Shown: positions 1 to 12,153 of the stretch, piece after piece
How positions within the stretch are numbered: the stretch's first letter is position 1
Layout: each line of letters starts with the position of its first letter
NCBI GenBank assembly: GCA_937899905.1
Contig: CALCCF010000078.1
Span: 1 to 44,083 of the forward strand
Direction of reading: 5' to 3'
DNA length: 44,083 nt
DNA from: an uncultured Phycisphaeraceae bacterium
GTDB lineage: Bacteria > Planctomycetota > Phycisphaerae > Phycisphaerales > UBA1924
Notes under the pieces: generated by a model
Told to the model about the DNA's origin: nothing
The model's database searches: none
What the model saw: only the letters and a program-made list of their open reading frames with translations
Made by a program: the position numbers and the translations under genes

Positions 1-209
1 TACTGGTCGTAGCGGGCCTTCTTCTCGGAGTCGCCGAGGACCTCATACGCCTCGGCCGCCTCCTTGAACTTCGCCTCTGCCTCGGCATCGTCCGGGTTGC
101 GGTCCGGGTGATACTTCAGCGCCAGCCGGCGATAGGCCCGTTTGATGTCGTCGTCCGACGCATCACGCTCGAGGCCAAGGATCTCGTAGTAGTCGCGGGT
201 GGTGGGCAT
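1..209 (-). CDS. dnaJ: DnaJ chaperone, N-terminal J domain (partial)
   Basis: Only the first 69 codons are inside the window; the gene continues past the left edge. The translation opens [20 protein letters not shown] and contains the J-domain signature HPD in the stretch [10 protein letters not shown], which stimulates the ATPase of DnaK. The helix-IV sequence [16 protein letters not shown] follows as expected. The ATG at 209 places the DYYEILG motif where DnaJ proteins normally have it. The gene lies downstream of groEL on the same strand, separated by about 77 bases containing a hairpin, which fits a protein-folding cluster. Zinc-finger and C-terminal domains are not visible, so a DnaJ-like co-chaperone lacking them cannot be excluded. 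Confidence 0.9.
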   Translation of the reverse strand, partial: MPTTRDYYEILGLERDASDDDIKRAYRRLALKYHPDRNPDDAEAEAKFKEAAEAYEVLGDSEKKARYDQ

Positions 210-239
210 TCGTGCTTTCGGTGCTCAGGATGCACAAGA

Positions 240-263
240 GGCACAGGACGCGTGCCCTGTGCC
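240..263 (-). terminator. Hairpin between groEL and dnaJ
   Basis: A perfect 8-bp inverted repeat, GGCACAGG and CCTGTGCC with an 8-base loop, lies between the groEL stop (287) and the dnaJ start (209). There is no real T-run after it on the minus strand. It may act as a partial terminator or as an mRNA processing/stability element that sets the GroEL to DnaJ ratio. The repeat is seen directly; the function is inferred. Confidence 0.4.
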
Positions 264-286
264 CCACCGTTGGCGGATTACTTGGC

Positions 287-1900
287 TTACGAAACCGCCC
301 CCACCACCGGCTCGGTCTCATCCTTCAGCTCGGTGATGAGCACGTCGGTCGTGAGCATCAGGCCCGCAACCGACGCGGCGTTGACCAGCGCAGTACGCGG
401 CACGAGGGCGGCGTCGATGATGCCGGCCTTCACGAGGTCCTCGTACTCGCCGGTGGCGGCGTTGAAGCCCTCCTTAGCGGCGCTCTCGCGCACGTTCTCG
501 ACCACAAGGTCGCCGTCGTAACCGGCGTTCTCGGCGATCTGACGCACGCAGCTCTCGACGGCGTCGTAGACAATGTCGAAGCCGATCTGCTCGTCGCCCT
601 TGGCCTTCTTACGGCCGGCCTCGATCGCGTCCTGCGTGCGGAGCAGCGCGACGCCGCCGCCGGGCACGTAGCCCTCTTGGGCCGCGGCGCGGGTGGCCGC
701 GAGCGCGTCGTCGACGAGGTCCTTGCGCTGCTTCATCTCGACCTCGCTGCCGCCGCCGACATGGATGATGCACACGCCGCCGGTGAGCTTGGCGTGGCGC
801 TCCATCAGCTTCTCGCGGTCGTACTCGCTGGTCGACGCCTCGTGCTGGGCCTTGATCTGCTCGGCCCGGGCGGTGATGTCCTTCTTCTTACCGGCACCCT
901 CGATGATCGTGGTGTCGTCCTTGGTGATGACGATCTTCTTGGCCTTGCCAAGCTCGTTGAGCTCGATCGACTCGAGGCTGCGGCCCAGGTCCTCGCTGAA
1001 GAACGTGCCGCCGGTCAGGATGCCGATGTCCTGCAGCATGGCCTTGCGGCGGTCGCCGAAGCCCGGAGCCTTGACGGCGGCGATTTTCAGCGAGCCGCGC
1101 AGGCGGTTGACCACCAGCGTCGCGAGCGCCTCGTTCTCGACGTCCTCGGCGATCAGCAGCAACGGCTTGCCGCTCGACACGGCCTTGTTCAGCAGCGGCA
1201 GCAGATCGGTCAGGTTGGCGATCTTCTTCTCGTGGATGAGGACCAGGCAGTCCTCGAGCACGCACTCGCCGCTCTTGGGATCGGTCATGAAGTACGGCGA
1301 GAGGTAGCCCTTGTCGAACTGCATGCCCTCGACGAACTCGAGCTCCGTCTCGTTGCCGCGACCTTCCTCGACCTCGACCACGCCCTCGGCGCCGACCTTG
1401 CTGATCGCCTCGGCGATGAGATCACCGACGGCGGCATCGTGATTCGCCGACACGCTGGCGACCTTCCGGTAGTCGTCCTTGCCCTTGCATTTGACCGAGA
1501 AGCCCTCGATCGCTTCGCTGGCGATGTTGGCCGCCGCGTTCACGCCGCGCTGCACCTGCACAGCGTTGGCGCCGGCGGTGACGTGGCGCAGGCCGGCGTT
1601 GAAGATGGCTTGCGCAAGCACGGTCGCGGTGGTCGTGCCGTCGCCGGCCTTGTCGTTGGTCTTCTTGGCGACCTCGTGGACCATCTTCGCGCCCATCGAC
1701 GCGAACGGCTCGGGCAGCTCGACCTCGCGGGCCACGCTCACGCCGTCCTTGGTTACCTGCGGGTTGCCGAAGCTCTTCTGGATGACCACGTTCCGGCCGG
1801 CGGGCCCCATGGTGCACTTGACGGCATCGGCGAGACGGTCGACACCCTGCTTCATCTCGAGGAGCGCGGCGTCGTCAAACATGACCTGCTTGTGCGACAT
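287..1900 (-). CDS. groL: Chaperonin GroEL, paralogue lacking the GGM tail
   Basis: A 537-residue 60-kDa chaperonin that would assemble into a double ring and fold proteins with GroES and ATP. It has the equatorial ATP-binding motif [12 protein letters not shown], the apical stretch [20 protein letters not shown] and the late equatorial motif [11 protein letters not shown]. The open frame extends upstream to 1945, but the ATG at 1900 ([10 protein letters not shown]) has a purine-rich AGGAAAGGAAG ribosome site and matches the family start. The C-terminus ends [10 protein letters not shown], without the Gly-Gly-Met repeats that the other GroEL here (3854-5614) carries. In multi-GroEL bacteria the tail-less copy is often specialised, so this is probably the accessory chaperonin (inference). 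It sits 41 bases downstream of a sulfotransferase gene and upstream of dnaJ. Confidence 0.96.
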   Translation of the reverse strand: MSHKQVMFDDAALLEMKQGVDRLADAVKCTMGPAGRNVVIQKSFGNPQVTKDGVSVAREVELPEPFASMGAKMVHEVAKKTNDKAGDGTTTATVLAQAIFNAGLRHVTAGANAVQVQRGVNAAANIASEAIEGFSVKCKGKDDYRKVASVSANHDAAVGDLIAEAISKVGAEGVVEVEEGRGNETELEFVEGMQFDKGYLSPYFMTDPKSGECVLEDCLVLIHEKKIANLTDLLPLLNKAVSSGKPLLLIAEDVENEALATLVVNRLRGSLKIAAVKAPGFGDRRKAMLQDIGILTGGTFFSEDLGRSLESIELNELGKAKKIVITKDDTTIIEGAGKKKDITARAEQIKAQHEASTSEYDREKLMERHAKLTGGVCIIHVGGGSEVEMKQRKDLVDDALAATRAAAQEGYVPGGGVALLRTQDAIEAGRKKAKGDEQIGFDIVYDAVESCVRQIAENAGYDGDLVVENVRESAAKEGFNAATGEYEDLVKAGIIDAALVPRTALVNAASVAGLMLTTDVLITELKDETEPVVGAVS

Positions 1901-1941
1901 TGGATCGACTTCCTTTCCTGTATGGCGCCGCGGCGCCGCTC

Positions 1942-3018
1942 TCATGCATCCCGGTTGGCGTCACGCCCGTAGCCTTCGGCCACCAGCGCCTCGCCGGCAC
2001 ACTCGTCGACAACGCGATCGAACACGTCGTTGCGGTAGTGCTCCCAGTCTCCAGGCTGTCCTTTGCGATAGAAATTCATGACACGCTCCTGCTTGAAGCC
2101 AGGCAGCGTGCGCGACTTATGGGATGCGCCGGCAGCGAGCGCCGGATCCGCACCAATAAACTTGTACACCTTCGACCGCACCGGATTGAAGTCGGCGTGA
2201 AGGTCTTCGTAACGCAGCGTCATCACCGGCGTCTCCGGCGAATCGACGGACGCCTCGAAAATGCCCTTGCGATCCTCGGCGACCTGCCGTGCCCATATGT
2301 TGGCCACGAACCGGACCCACCACTCCTCGCTCAGCAGCTGCTTCGCCACCCGACGCTTGATCTCGTCGTCCTCGGTTTTGTGGAAGTCCTCGGCGAACCT
2401 CGGAAAGCGATCCTTCAGCTCGTCGGGCCACCATTGGATGTTTCCGGGCTTCAGCCGCAGATAGTGGTACGTGTAGCTGATGATGACGTCGCGGCCATCG
2501 CGGACGAGGTTGATGATCGGGCAGCCCGGCACCAACACCGAGAAGGGCCGCGGGCTCTTGTCGCCGATGAACCGGACGCCCGGCTTGTTGCCGATGCCAG
2601 CGAGCATCATGCGACGCACCGTGTCCTCGATGCCCATCCGCGCCGCCTGCCGGTACGGCTCATAGTGGCCGCTCTGCCAGCTCGGCTCACAAAGCGTCCG
2701 CAGCCCCTGCTCCCAGAGCAGCTGGAACTGGAACTCGCCCGGATCGACATAGACTTCGGGGTGCAGGTTCAGCACGTTGCCGAGCCAGTTCGTGCCCGAC
2801 TTGCCGACGCCGGTGATGAAGAAGAACCGACACTCGCGCCCCTGGAACGTCGCCGCGTTCGGTGGGTCGACGCTGAGCCTCGCGTCGGCGAGGTCCTGCC
2901 GCAGTTCGTCGGACCACGCGACACCCGAAGGCGATGACGCCGGAGTGCCCTCAACCTTGTCGAGGGTGGCGGCCGTGCCGGCCTTCGGCTTGCGTCGCGT
3001 GAACCACACCGGCCTCAA
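1942..3018 (-). CDS. Sulfotransferase domain protein
   Basis: A PAPS-dependent sulfotransferase-like protein of about 358 residues. The 5'-phosphosulfate-binding loop reads [20 protein letters not shown] (Lys about residue 73). The 3'-phosphate-binding region reads [15 protein letters not shown] near residue 170, preceded by GDKSPRP. These two motifs define the family; the acceptor is unknown. The start is either TTG at 3018, overlapping the groES stop TGA, or GTG at 3009. The GTG has a GAGGG site about nine bases upstream that lies inside the end of groES. Either way translation is coupled to groES. Its place between groES and groEL is odd and suggests insertion into a chaperonin operon or a link to chaperonin-dependent folding (inference). 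Confidence 0.85.
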   Translation of the reverse strand: MRPVWFTRRKPKAGTAATLDKVEGTPASSPSGVAWSDELRQDLADARLSVDPPNAATFQGRECRFFFITGVGKSGTNWLGNVLNLHPEVYVDPGEFQFQLLWEQGLRTLCEPSWQSGHYEPYRQAARMGIEDTVRRMMLAGIGNKPGVRFIGDKSPRPFSVLVPGCPIINLVRDGRDVIISYTYHYLRLKPGNIQWWPDELKDRFPRFAEDFHKTEDDEIKRRVAKQLLSEEWWVRFVANIWARQVAEDRKGIFEASVDSPETPVMTLRYEDLHADFNPVRSKVYKFIGADPALAAGASHKSRTLPGFKQERVMNFYRKGQPGDWEHYRNDVFDRVVDECAGEALVAEGYGRDANRDA

Positions 3019-3305
3019 CCCTCCATAACGCCGAGCAACTCGCTCTCCCGCAGGATCAGGTGCTGGTCGCCCTTCACCTCGACCTCGGTGCCGGCGTACT
3101 TGCCGTAGACGACGGTGTCGCCCTTCTTGACGCTGGGCTTGGCGCGCTCGCCGTGGTCCAGACGCAGGCCCGGGCCGACGGCGATGACCTTGCCGGTCAT
3201 CGGGCGCTCCTTGCTCGTCTCGGGCAGGAAGATGCCCGACTCTGTCTTGGTCTCTTGCGGCGCGGGACGGACGACGATTCTGTCATCGAGGGGTTTGACG
3301 ATCAT
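3015..3305 (-). CDS. groES: Co-chaperonin GroES
   Basis: A 96-residue 10-kDa co-chaperonin that caps the GroEL ring. It opens MIVKPLDDRIVVRPAP, has the mobile loop ETKTESGIFLPETSKERPM and the typical GKVIAVGPG and KKGDTVVYGKYAGTEV strands, and ends near [12 protein letters not shown]. The length is normal for the family. It is the only groES in the window and must serve at least one of two GroEL paralogues lying on either side. The ATG at 3305 is the family start. Its stop overlaps the start of the downstream sulfotransferase gene. I looked for a CIRCE operator upstream and saw none. Confidence 0.96.
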   Translation of the reverse strand: MIVKPLDDRIVVRPAPQETKTESGIFLPETSKERPMTGKVIAVGPGLRLDHGERAKPSVKKGDTVVYGKYAGTEVEVKGDQHLILRESELLGVMEG

Positions 3306-3337
3306 TGATCACAGACTCCGTTGATGCGGTCACATGC

Positions 3338-3844
3338 TCAAGGCTGTGACGACGCGATGTGAAACACTGCAATTCTGGCCACCAAACCGGTGGCTAGGCC
3401 GAGGCAGACGCTCGTAAAACTAATTCTCAATCTACAAAAAGCGATCATCTTCGCGAAGCCATACCCCTGGGTTTGTTGGGCAAAAGCAGTCCAGCCTGGC
3501 AACATTTTCAGTGCAATCCAGGCCACTGCAGCGATTAACAATCCGGGCATCCAAAAGTATGCAGCCACTGCAAAGACCACTCGCTCAATGATCCCCGTCG
3601 CGATTGCGCCGTACGTCGATAGCACAGCTGAATCGTTCCATCTCCAGAGTTCAGCAAGCTTGGGCGCGCCTGAGCTAGCGTACTCCTTCTCCTTTTCAGT
3701 ACAGATCCGCTTCGCCCAACGGTCTTGTGCTACTCGAAGCCAATAGATGATTGGAATCAACAACACGAGCGAAGTCGTCGCACAAATCCACACGATGATC
3801 GTCTGGAGAGTCGGCGTAGTGAGAACAACAGTCTCGTGCGTCAT
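3338..3844 (-). CDS. Small multi-pass membrane protein, unknown function
   Basis: A 168-residue protein I do not recognise. It has about four hydrophobic segments: near residues 14-37 (TSLVLLIPIIYWL), two close together in the middle (GAIATGIIERVVFAVAAYFW and LLIAAVAWIALKM) and one near the end (VCLGLATGLVARIAVF). The loop after the first segment is charged (RWAKRICTEKEKEYASS). The ATG at 3844 is preferred; an in-frame TTG at 3853 is also possible. It begins 10 bases after the groEL stop and ends 33 bases before groES, so it is probably cotranscribed. Its DNA looks visibly richer in A and T than its neighbours, which could mean recent acquisition. Confidence 0.65.
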   Translation of the reverse strand: MTHETVVLTTPTLQTIIVWICATTSLVLLIPIIYWLRVAQDRWAKRICTEKEKEYASSGAPKLAELWRWNDSAVLSTYGAIATGIIERVVFAVAAYFWMPGLLIAAVAWIALKMLPGWTAFAQQTQGYGFAKMIAFCRLRISFTSVCLGLATGLVARIAVFHIASSQP

Positions 3845-3853
3845 GGCTGTCAA

Positions 3854-5614
<1,761 letters not shown>

Positions 5615-5907
5615 GTGTCGCGTCTCCGTTTCGGTCGGGTCGTCGGGCGGTGCACTGATTCGAGTCGGGGCAGCGACCGCGAGCGCGGACGGGTTGCTCC
5701 GTGAGGACGCGTGGTACAAGCCGCGCGCCAATCCCTCCGGCCCAGCACGAGGGTTCTGGAAGGCCGAAAACCCTGCCCACCGCCAGCGGCGGGCGCGCCC
5801 GACCGCCAAAGTGGCACCCCGACCCCCCCCAACGATCGCGTGCGTGAGGCCCCGCACAAAGCACCTCGGCGAGATGGGCCGACCACACCACGCCTATCCT
5901 CGGCCCT
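5615..5907. other. Intergenic region between divergent groEL and nuoA
   Basis: 293 bases that must hold the groEL promoter on the minus strand and the nuoA promoter on the plus strand. I see a run of eight C near 5822 and a 10-base palindrome GGGCGCGCCC at 5791-5800. There is no CIRCE repeat, no sigma-70 promoter for groEL that I would defend, and no convincing small gene. Confidence 0.5.
5895..5900 (+). promoter_or_regulatory. Possible -10 box of a leaderless nuoA transcript
   Basis: TATCCT ends seven bases before the nuoA ATG at 5908, and there is no Shine-Dalgarno sequence between them. That spacing would put the transcription start at the ATG itself. No good -35 box is seen, so this is weak by itself. 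It gains some weight because hisL and the second arsR gene in this window have the same arrangement. Confidence 0.35.
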
Positions 5908-6300
5908 ATGACACTGGGCGTCACCGATCCTGCCACCTACCTGCCGCTGGTCATCATCATCAAGGCGGTCGTGGGCTTCTCGGTGATGAACCTCGTCCTC
6001 ACGAGGATCCTGGGCCCGAACCGGGCCGGCGAGACCAAGGCCCTCTCCTACGAGAGCGGCATGGAGCCGGTGGGCACCGCCCGCAAGCGATTCAACGTGC
6101 GGTTCTACCTGATCGCGATGGTCTTCCTGGTCTTCGACGTCGAGGTGGTCTTCCTCTATCCGTGGGCCACGACGTTCGCCAACCTCGAGTTGGGCTCCGA
6201 GGACCGCCTCTGGTGGCTGATCCGTATCCTCTTCTTCCTCTTTACCACGGTCGTCGCATTCCTTTATGGCCTGCGCAAGGGCGTCTTCCGGTTCGACTGA
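5908..6300 (+). CDS. nuoA: NADH-quinone oxidoreductase subunit A
   Basis: A 130-residue membrane subunit of respiratory complex I, located at the hinge between the peripheral and membrane arms. The family signature is complete: ALSYESGMEPVGTARKRFNV, then FYLIAMVFLVFDVEVVFLYP with the conserved acidic FDVE, and WA. Three transmembrane helices are apparent, at about residues 12-33, 70-90 and 100-123. Normally nuoA starts a nuoABCD... operon. Here it is followed by a hairpin and then a histidine kinase, so it is solitary and the other subunits must be elsewhere. No Shine-Dalgarno site precedes the ATG. Confidence 0.95.
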   Translation: MTLGVTDPATYLPLVIIIKAVVGFSVMNLVLTRILGPNRAGETKALSYESGMEPVGTARKRFNVRFYLIAMVFLVFDVEVVFLYPWATTFANLELGSEDRLWWLIRILFFLFTTVVAFLYGLRKGVFRFD

Positions 6301-6302
6301 CC

Positions 6303-6328
6303 GTCCGTGAGAACATTAGTTCTCGGAC
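6303..6328 (+). terminator. Hairpin downstream of nuoA
   Basis: The arms GTCCG(TG)AGAAC and GTTCTCGGAC form a 10-bp stem with a two-base bulge and an ATTA loop, beginning three bases after the nuoA stop. There is no T-run after it, so it is a probable but atypical terminator. It supports the view that nuoA is transcribed alone. Confidence 0.5.
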
Positions 6329-6458
6329 CTTCGGCGCAAGCCCCACCAACCCGTTCAACTTGCCTTGAGTGCCGCTCCCGCACCGCCGATAGAACCGGGC
6401 GAGAGCGTGCAGGTGCGCGCCTCTTGCCCTAACTGACGGGAAGGCAGGGGTTTACGCC

Positions 6459-7883
6459 ATGGGCTGGAAGCGCTTACAGCCCCGGGAACGGACGATTCTG
6501 GGCTTCGGCCTAGCCGGCACGGGTGTCGTGCTCGCCGTTATCGGAGCTTTCACATACCTCCTGATCGACGCCTCGGCCGGCCAAATGACGACCGTTCTTT
6601 GGGTCGAGCTCGGCGCGATCGCAGCCGGGGCCGGGCTGCTTCTTGCGCTGGCGTTCCGCTGGATGCGTCGCCGGGTGCTGGCGATGTCGGCCCTGAAAGA
6701 AGCCGTGCTCGCCTCGACGGACTCTGCCGTGCCCGCTGCCGAGTTGCAGCTCGTGGAGACCTTCGGCCGCGAGGCCATCGCCTGGAACACCCTGATCGAA
6801 CGCCTCGGCGATCCGAGCGTCCAGCACGCGGAGGGCGCCCAAACCAGCGCGGTCGCGGCCTCGGCCGACGAGCGACTCGCGCTGTCGGTGTGCTCGGCCC
6901 TCTGGCAGGGGGTCGTCGTCGTGGGCGAAGACCTGCGGGCCCGATATGCCAACCCCGCCGCCGCCATGCTCGTGGGCGTCAACGCGGAGGTCCTGCGCGA
7001 GAAGCCCATCACCGACTACCTCGACATCTCTGGGCTCTTGGACGAGTCAGGCGGTGTCCGCCGCGGCAGCATCGAGATCGATCGTCGCGAGGGCGACTCG
7101 GTGACGCAGCTACGCATCTCTGTGCGGCACGGTCGCGAGGGCGACGGCAGCGTGCTCGTCATCGAAGACGTCACCCAGCAGAACGCGGCTGAGCAAGCGC
7201 GTGCGAACTTCATCGCGCACGCCACCCATGAGCTGCGTACGCCGCTGACCAACATGCGTCTGTACGCCGAGACGGCACTCGGCGACGATTGCGACGAGGC
7301 GATGCTGGGCACGTGTCTGAACGTGATCAACCAGGAGGTCCGCCGCCTGGAGCGTGTGGTCTCGGACATGCTCAGCGTGAGTGAGATGGAAGCGGGCGCA
7401 CTCTCGATCCAGGAAGGCGACGCACGCATCGATCAGCTCTTCGACGAGCTGCGACAGGAATTCGAGCCGCAGGCGCAGGCAAAGAACATCACGCTGAAGT
7501 TCACGCTGCCGCCGAAGCTGCCGGTCGTCAAGGGCGACCGCGACAAGCTGCTGCAGGCCTACCACAACGTGCTCGGCAACGCCATCAAGTACACACCCGA
7601 CGGCGGCGAGGTGAGCTTCCAAGCCGATTGGGGCGAGGACGGCTTCGCGGTCACCGTGCGAGACACCGGCGTGGGCATCGGCGAGGACGATCGCCAGCGG
7701 ATCTTCGACCGCTTCTACCGGAGCGATGAGGTCCGTTCTTCGGGGACGCAGGGCACGGGCCTCGGCCTCACGCTGGCCAAGGAGATCATGCTCTCGCACG
7801 AGGGCGCGATCGATGTCGACTCGACCCCTGGCAAGGGCAGCCTGTTCACCATGTCTCTTCCGGGCGCGCGATTGGTCGCCTGA
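6459..7883 (+). CDS. Membrane sensor histidine kinase with PAS domain
   Basis: A 474-residue kinase with two transmembrane helices (about 12-36 and 46-68) and only a short external loop. A cytoplasmic region around 140-240 has a PAS-like fold (GVVVVGEDLRARYANPAAAM). The HisKA dimerisation domain has phospho-acceptor His257 in FIAHATHELRTPLTNMR. The ATPase domain has the N box HNVLGNAIKYTP (Asn374), G1 DTGVGIG and G2 QGTGLGLTLAKEI. All catalytic motifs look intact. An AGGGG site lies upstream of the ATG. No response regulator is adjacent. It heads a cluster with a STAS protein and pilus/secretion genes 18 bases or less apart, so it may control that machine (inference). The small external loop argues for sensing within the membrane or cytoplasm. 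Confidence 0.9.
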   Translation: MGWKRLQPRERTILGFGLAGTGVVLAVIGAFTYLLIDASAGQMTTVLWVELGAIAAGAGLLLALAFRWMRRRVLAMSALKEAVLASTDSAVPAAELQLVETFGREAIAWNTLIERLGDPSVQHAEGAQTSAVAASADERLALSVCSALWQGVVVVGEDLRARYANPAAAMLVGVNAEVLREKPITDYLDISGLLDESGGVRRGSIEIDRREGDSVTQLRISVRHGREGDGSVLVIEDVTQQNAAEQARANFIAHATHELRTPLTNMRLYAETALGDDCDEAMLGTCLNVINQEVRRLERVVSDMLSVSEMEAGALSIQEGDARIDQLFDELRQEFEPQAQAKNITLKFTLPPKLPVVKGDRDKLLQAYHNVLGNAIKYTPDGGEVSFQADWGEDGFAVTVRDTGVGIGEDDRQRIFDRFYRSDEVRSSGTQGTGLGLTLAKEIMLSHEGAIDVDSTPGKGSLFTMSLPGARLVA

Positions 7884-7901
7884 GTACGCGGGAGGCACGC
7901 G

Positions 7902-8233
7902 ATGCGCATCGACGAACAGGTAAAGGGAGCCGTCACATTTCTGCGCCCCGATGGCGCGATCGCGCAGAACGACTCAAAGGCGTTCCGCACGGCGTTGCTC
8001 GACGCGGCCAAGCGCTCGATGGGCCGATGCGTTGTTGATGCGACGGCTATTCCCTTCATGGATAGCGCGGCGCTCGAGGCACTTCTCGACGCAAACGACG
8101 AGCTGGGTTCGGCCGGCCGCGTACTGAAGCTGTGCGGGCTCAACGAGACTATCCGAGAGTGCCTCGAGCTCACAGGCCTCGCCGGGCGATTCGACATCTA
8201 TGACGACGGCGTCTCGGCCGCCAGGAGCTTCCT

Positions 8234-8237
<4 letters not shown>
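7902..8237 (+). CDS. STAS-domain protein (anti-sigma factor antagonist type)
   Basis: A 111-residue single STAS domain. The diagnostic loop reads TAIPFMDSAALEALLDAN, with Ser55 where SpoIIAA-type proteins are phosphorylated. The family works by phosphorylation-controlled partner switching. A strong GGGAGG site precedes the ATG. Its last codons overlap the GTG start of the pilB/gspE gene, so the two are translationally coupled. That makes a role in regulating the assembly ATPase or pilus expression attractive. No anti-sigma kinase or sigma factor is adjacent; the neighbouring HisKA kinase is not of the anti-sigma type. Confidence 0.85.
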
Positions 8238-10032
<1,795 letters not shown>

Positions 10033-10036
<4 letters not shown>

Positions 10037-11241
10037 ACTGGCGTTACTCCGGCTACAACACCGACGGTTCGCCCAAGCGGGGTACGGTCGAAGCGCCAAA
10101 CGAGGCAGCCGCGCGCGACATGCTGAGCCGCAAGGGCATCCTCGTGCTCGAGATGGCCGAAGACAACGGCCGGTCAGCCGCACCAAAGCGAGTCAAGGGC
10201 CCCAAGGGCAAGCTGGGTGATATCTCCCAGTTCATGCGCCACTTGTCGGTGCTCATCTCCTCGGGCACGCCGCTCACCGAGGGCGTGCAGGCGATGGCAT
10301 CCCAGACCAACGACGAGAAGTTCAGGGCCATTCTCAAGAAGGTCCAGGCCGAGCTCGAGGCCGGCAACGCGCTCTCTGATGCGATGGCTTCCCATCCGGG
10401 GTACTTCGATGAGGTCTGCCGTGCGATGGTCGCCGCGGGCGAGACCAGCGGGCGTCTGGGCGACATGCTCGAGCGCGTGAGCATCCTGATGCGCCAAAAG
10501 CTCGCAATGCGGCGGGCCATCGTGGGCGCGATGATCTACCCATCGATCCTCATCGGTATTGGCATCATCGTCGTGATCGTCATGCTCATGATGGTGTTCC
10601 CAAGGTTCGAGGAGATGTTCGAGTCGATGGATACGGCGATCCCGCCGAGCACGCAGCTGTTCCTATGGATCAGCGAGATCATGCGGCAATGGTGGTGGGC
10701 GATCCTCATCGGCCTGGTGCCCAGCGCCATCATCGCGAGGTTCGTGCTCATCCAGCCGGCGACCACACGCTTGATCGAGCGGACCATGCTCGGCGTGCCC
10801 AAGATCGGTGAGATCGTCCGATCGATCGCGAGCGCGCGCATGAGCCGGATGATCTCGCTCCTCCTCGAGAGCCAGCTGCCGCTGCTCGATGTGCTCTCGC
10901 TGTGCGCGGGCTCGATGCGCAGCCCGGATTACGCCAAGCTCTTGTACGACGCCCGTGACGCCGCGGAGGCCGGCCAGCCGATCAGCGCGGTGTTCGAGAA
11001 GACCACGCTTCTGCACGGCCTCGTGCGCGAGAGCGTGCGCACCGGCGAGCGCAGCGGCAACGTCGGCACCATGCTCGGCAACGTGGCCGACTTCTTGGAA
11101 GAAGAGAACGAGGCGACCCTCAAGTCCCTCAGCGCGATTATCGAGCCGCTGCTGCTCGTCACCCTCGGCTTGGTCGTCGGCGGCATCGCCACGAGCATGT
11201 TCCTTCCGCTGTTCGACCTCACGGCTTCGGCGGGCGGGTGA
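10033..11241 (+). CDS. Inner-membrane platform protein (PilC/GspF)
   Basis: A 402-residue polytopic platform protein that connects the ATPase to the growing pilus or pseudopilus. It has the duplicated GspF domain architecture. The first repeat contains FMRHLSVLISSGTPLTEGVQ and VAAGETSGRLGDMLERV, and the second MISLLLESQLPLLDVLSLC and RTGERSGNVGTMLGNVADFL. Transmembrane helices lie near 163-190, 219-240 and at the C-terminus (LLLVTLGLVVGGIATSMFLP). The N-terminus (MNWRYSGYNTDGSPKRGTVE) is the usual short cytoplasmic extension. It overlaps the preceding ATPase gene by ATGA. Confidence 0.94.
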
Positions 11242-11271
11242 TCGGGCGACGAGTTCACGGGAGTCCAAACC

Positions 11272-12153
11272 ATGCCTATTCGTACCGGCATCGACATCTC
11301 ACCGACGACCGTCACCGCGGCACAGATCAAGATCGGCAAGTCCGGATGGTCGCTGCTTGCCAGCGCGCGCATGTCCCGATCGAGTGAAGACTCGGCCCTT
11401 GAGGCCCACGAGGCCAGACGCCTTGAGTCGTTGTTGTTCCGCCGGGGGTTTACATCAGCGGCGTGCGTCATCAACGCACCAGCAGACGCCCTGACGTCGG
11501 CGACGATGGAGCTTCCACCAGCCACATCGGGGGCCCCGATCGACAAGCTGGCTCGCGCCGAGTTTGCGCGGCGCAGCCAACTTGAGCAGGGCGACTTCGT
11601 GCTGTCGTACTGGGGCTTGCCCAACAACGGACCGGCGAACCAAGTGATGGCCGTGGGCTGCCTCATTGAGCCGACCGATGCGTGCATCGACTCGCTCGAA
11701 TCGGCGGGCCTGAATGTGGCGGGCGTCGACGACCCGGCGCGCGCAATGGGGCGGTTGCTATCCGGTGTGCCCGGCGCCACGACGGTGCGCGTCGGGGCGC
11801 GCGTGGAAGCGTCGGGCACGTGCATCGTCGTGCTCCACCACAGCACAATGCTGTACTCGCGCTCGCCGATCGGTTTAGAACTCCATCCAGATCCGAGCGA
11901 GCACGCCGAATTCGCGAGCCGCCTTGGTCGAGAGATCGAGGCCTGCGTGTCGTTCGCACGCCATCGCAGCCGAAGCCATGCGCCGGCCGCGGTGAGCATC
12001 CTGGGCGAGGGCGCGCACAGTTCGACGCTGATGCAATCCCTTTCTCGCAAGTTTGGCGATTCGATCAGCCAGCCGGTGTCGCCTAGTGGCGACCAGATCG
12101 ACGCCACGCTTGCTCCGGCGATCGGCCTTGCATTGCTGGAGGACATCGCATGA
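11272..12153 (+). CDS. PilM-like cytoplasmic protein of the pilus/secretion platform
   Basis: A 293-residue protein with an actin-like N-terminus (RTGIDISPTTVTAAQIKIG) resembling the first phosphate motif of PilM (GIDIGsssVKav). Family knowledge places PilM in the cytoplasm, bound to the N-terminal tail of PilN. It is shorter and more diverged than typical PilM, so nucleotide binding is uncertain. No transmembrane segment is seen. A GGGAG site precedes the ATG. The four-base overlap with the next, PilN-like gene supports the assignment. A cytoplasmic GspL-type protein is the alternative. Confidence 0.7.
   Translation: MPIRTGIDISPTTVTAAQIKIGKSGWSLLASARMSRSSEDSALEAHEARRLESLLFRRGFTSAACVINAPADALTSATMELPPATSGAPIDKLARAEFARRSQLEQGDFVLSYWGLPNNGPANQVMAVGCLIEPTDACIDSLESAGLNVAGVDDPARAMGRLLSGVPGATTVRVGARVEASGTCIVVLHHSTMLYSRSPIGLELHPDPSEHAEFASRLGREIEACVSFARHRSRSHAPAAVSILGEGAHSSTLMQSLSRKFGDSISQPVSPSGDQIDATLAPAIGLALLEDIA

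Noticed and set aside
212-1972. 586-residue plus-strand frame opposite groEL
   Set aside because: It is an antisense shadow of a highly conserved GroEL in GC-rich DNA; its translation is Leu/Val/Asp/His-rich and matches no fold.
3306-3337. CIRCE heat-shock operator near groES or groEL
   Set aside because: I searched for TTAGCACTC and its inverted partner here and upstream of both groEL genes (1901-1941, 5615-5907) and found none.
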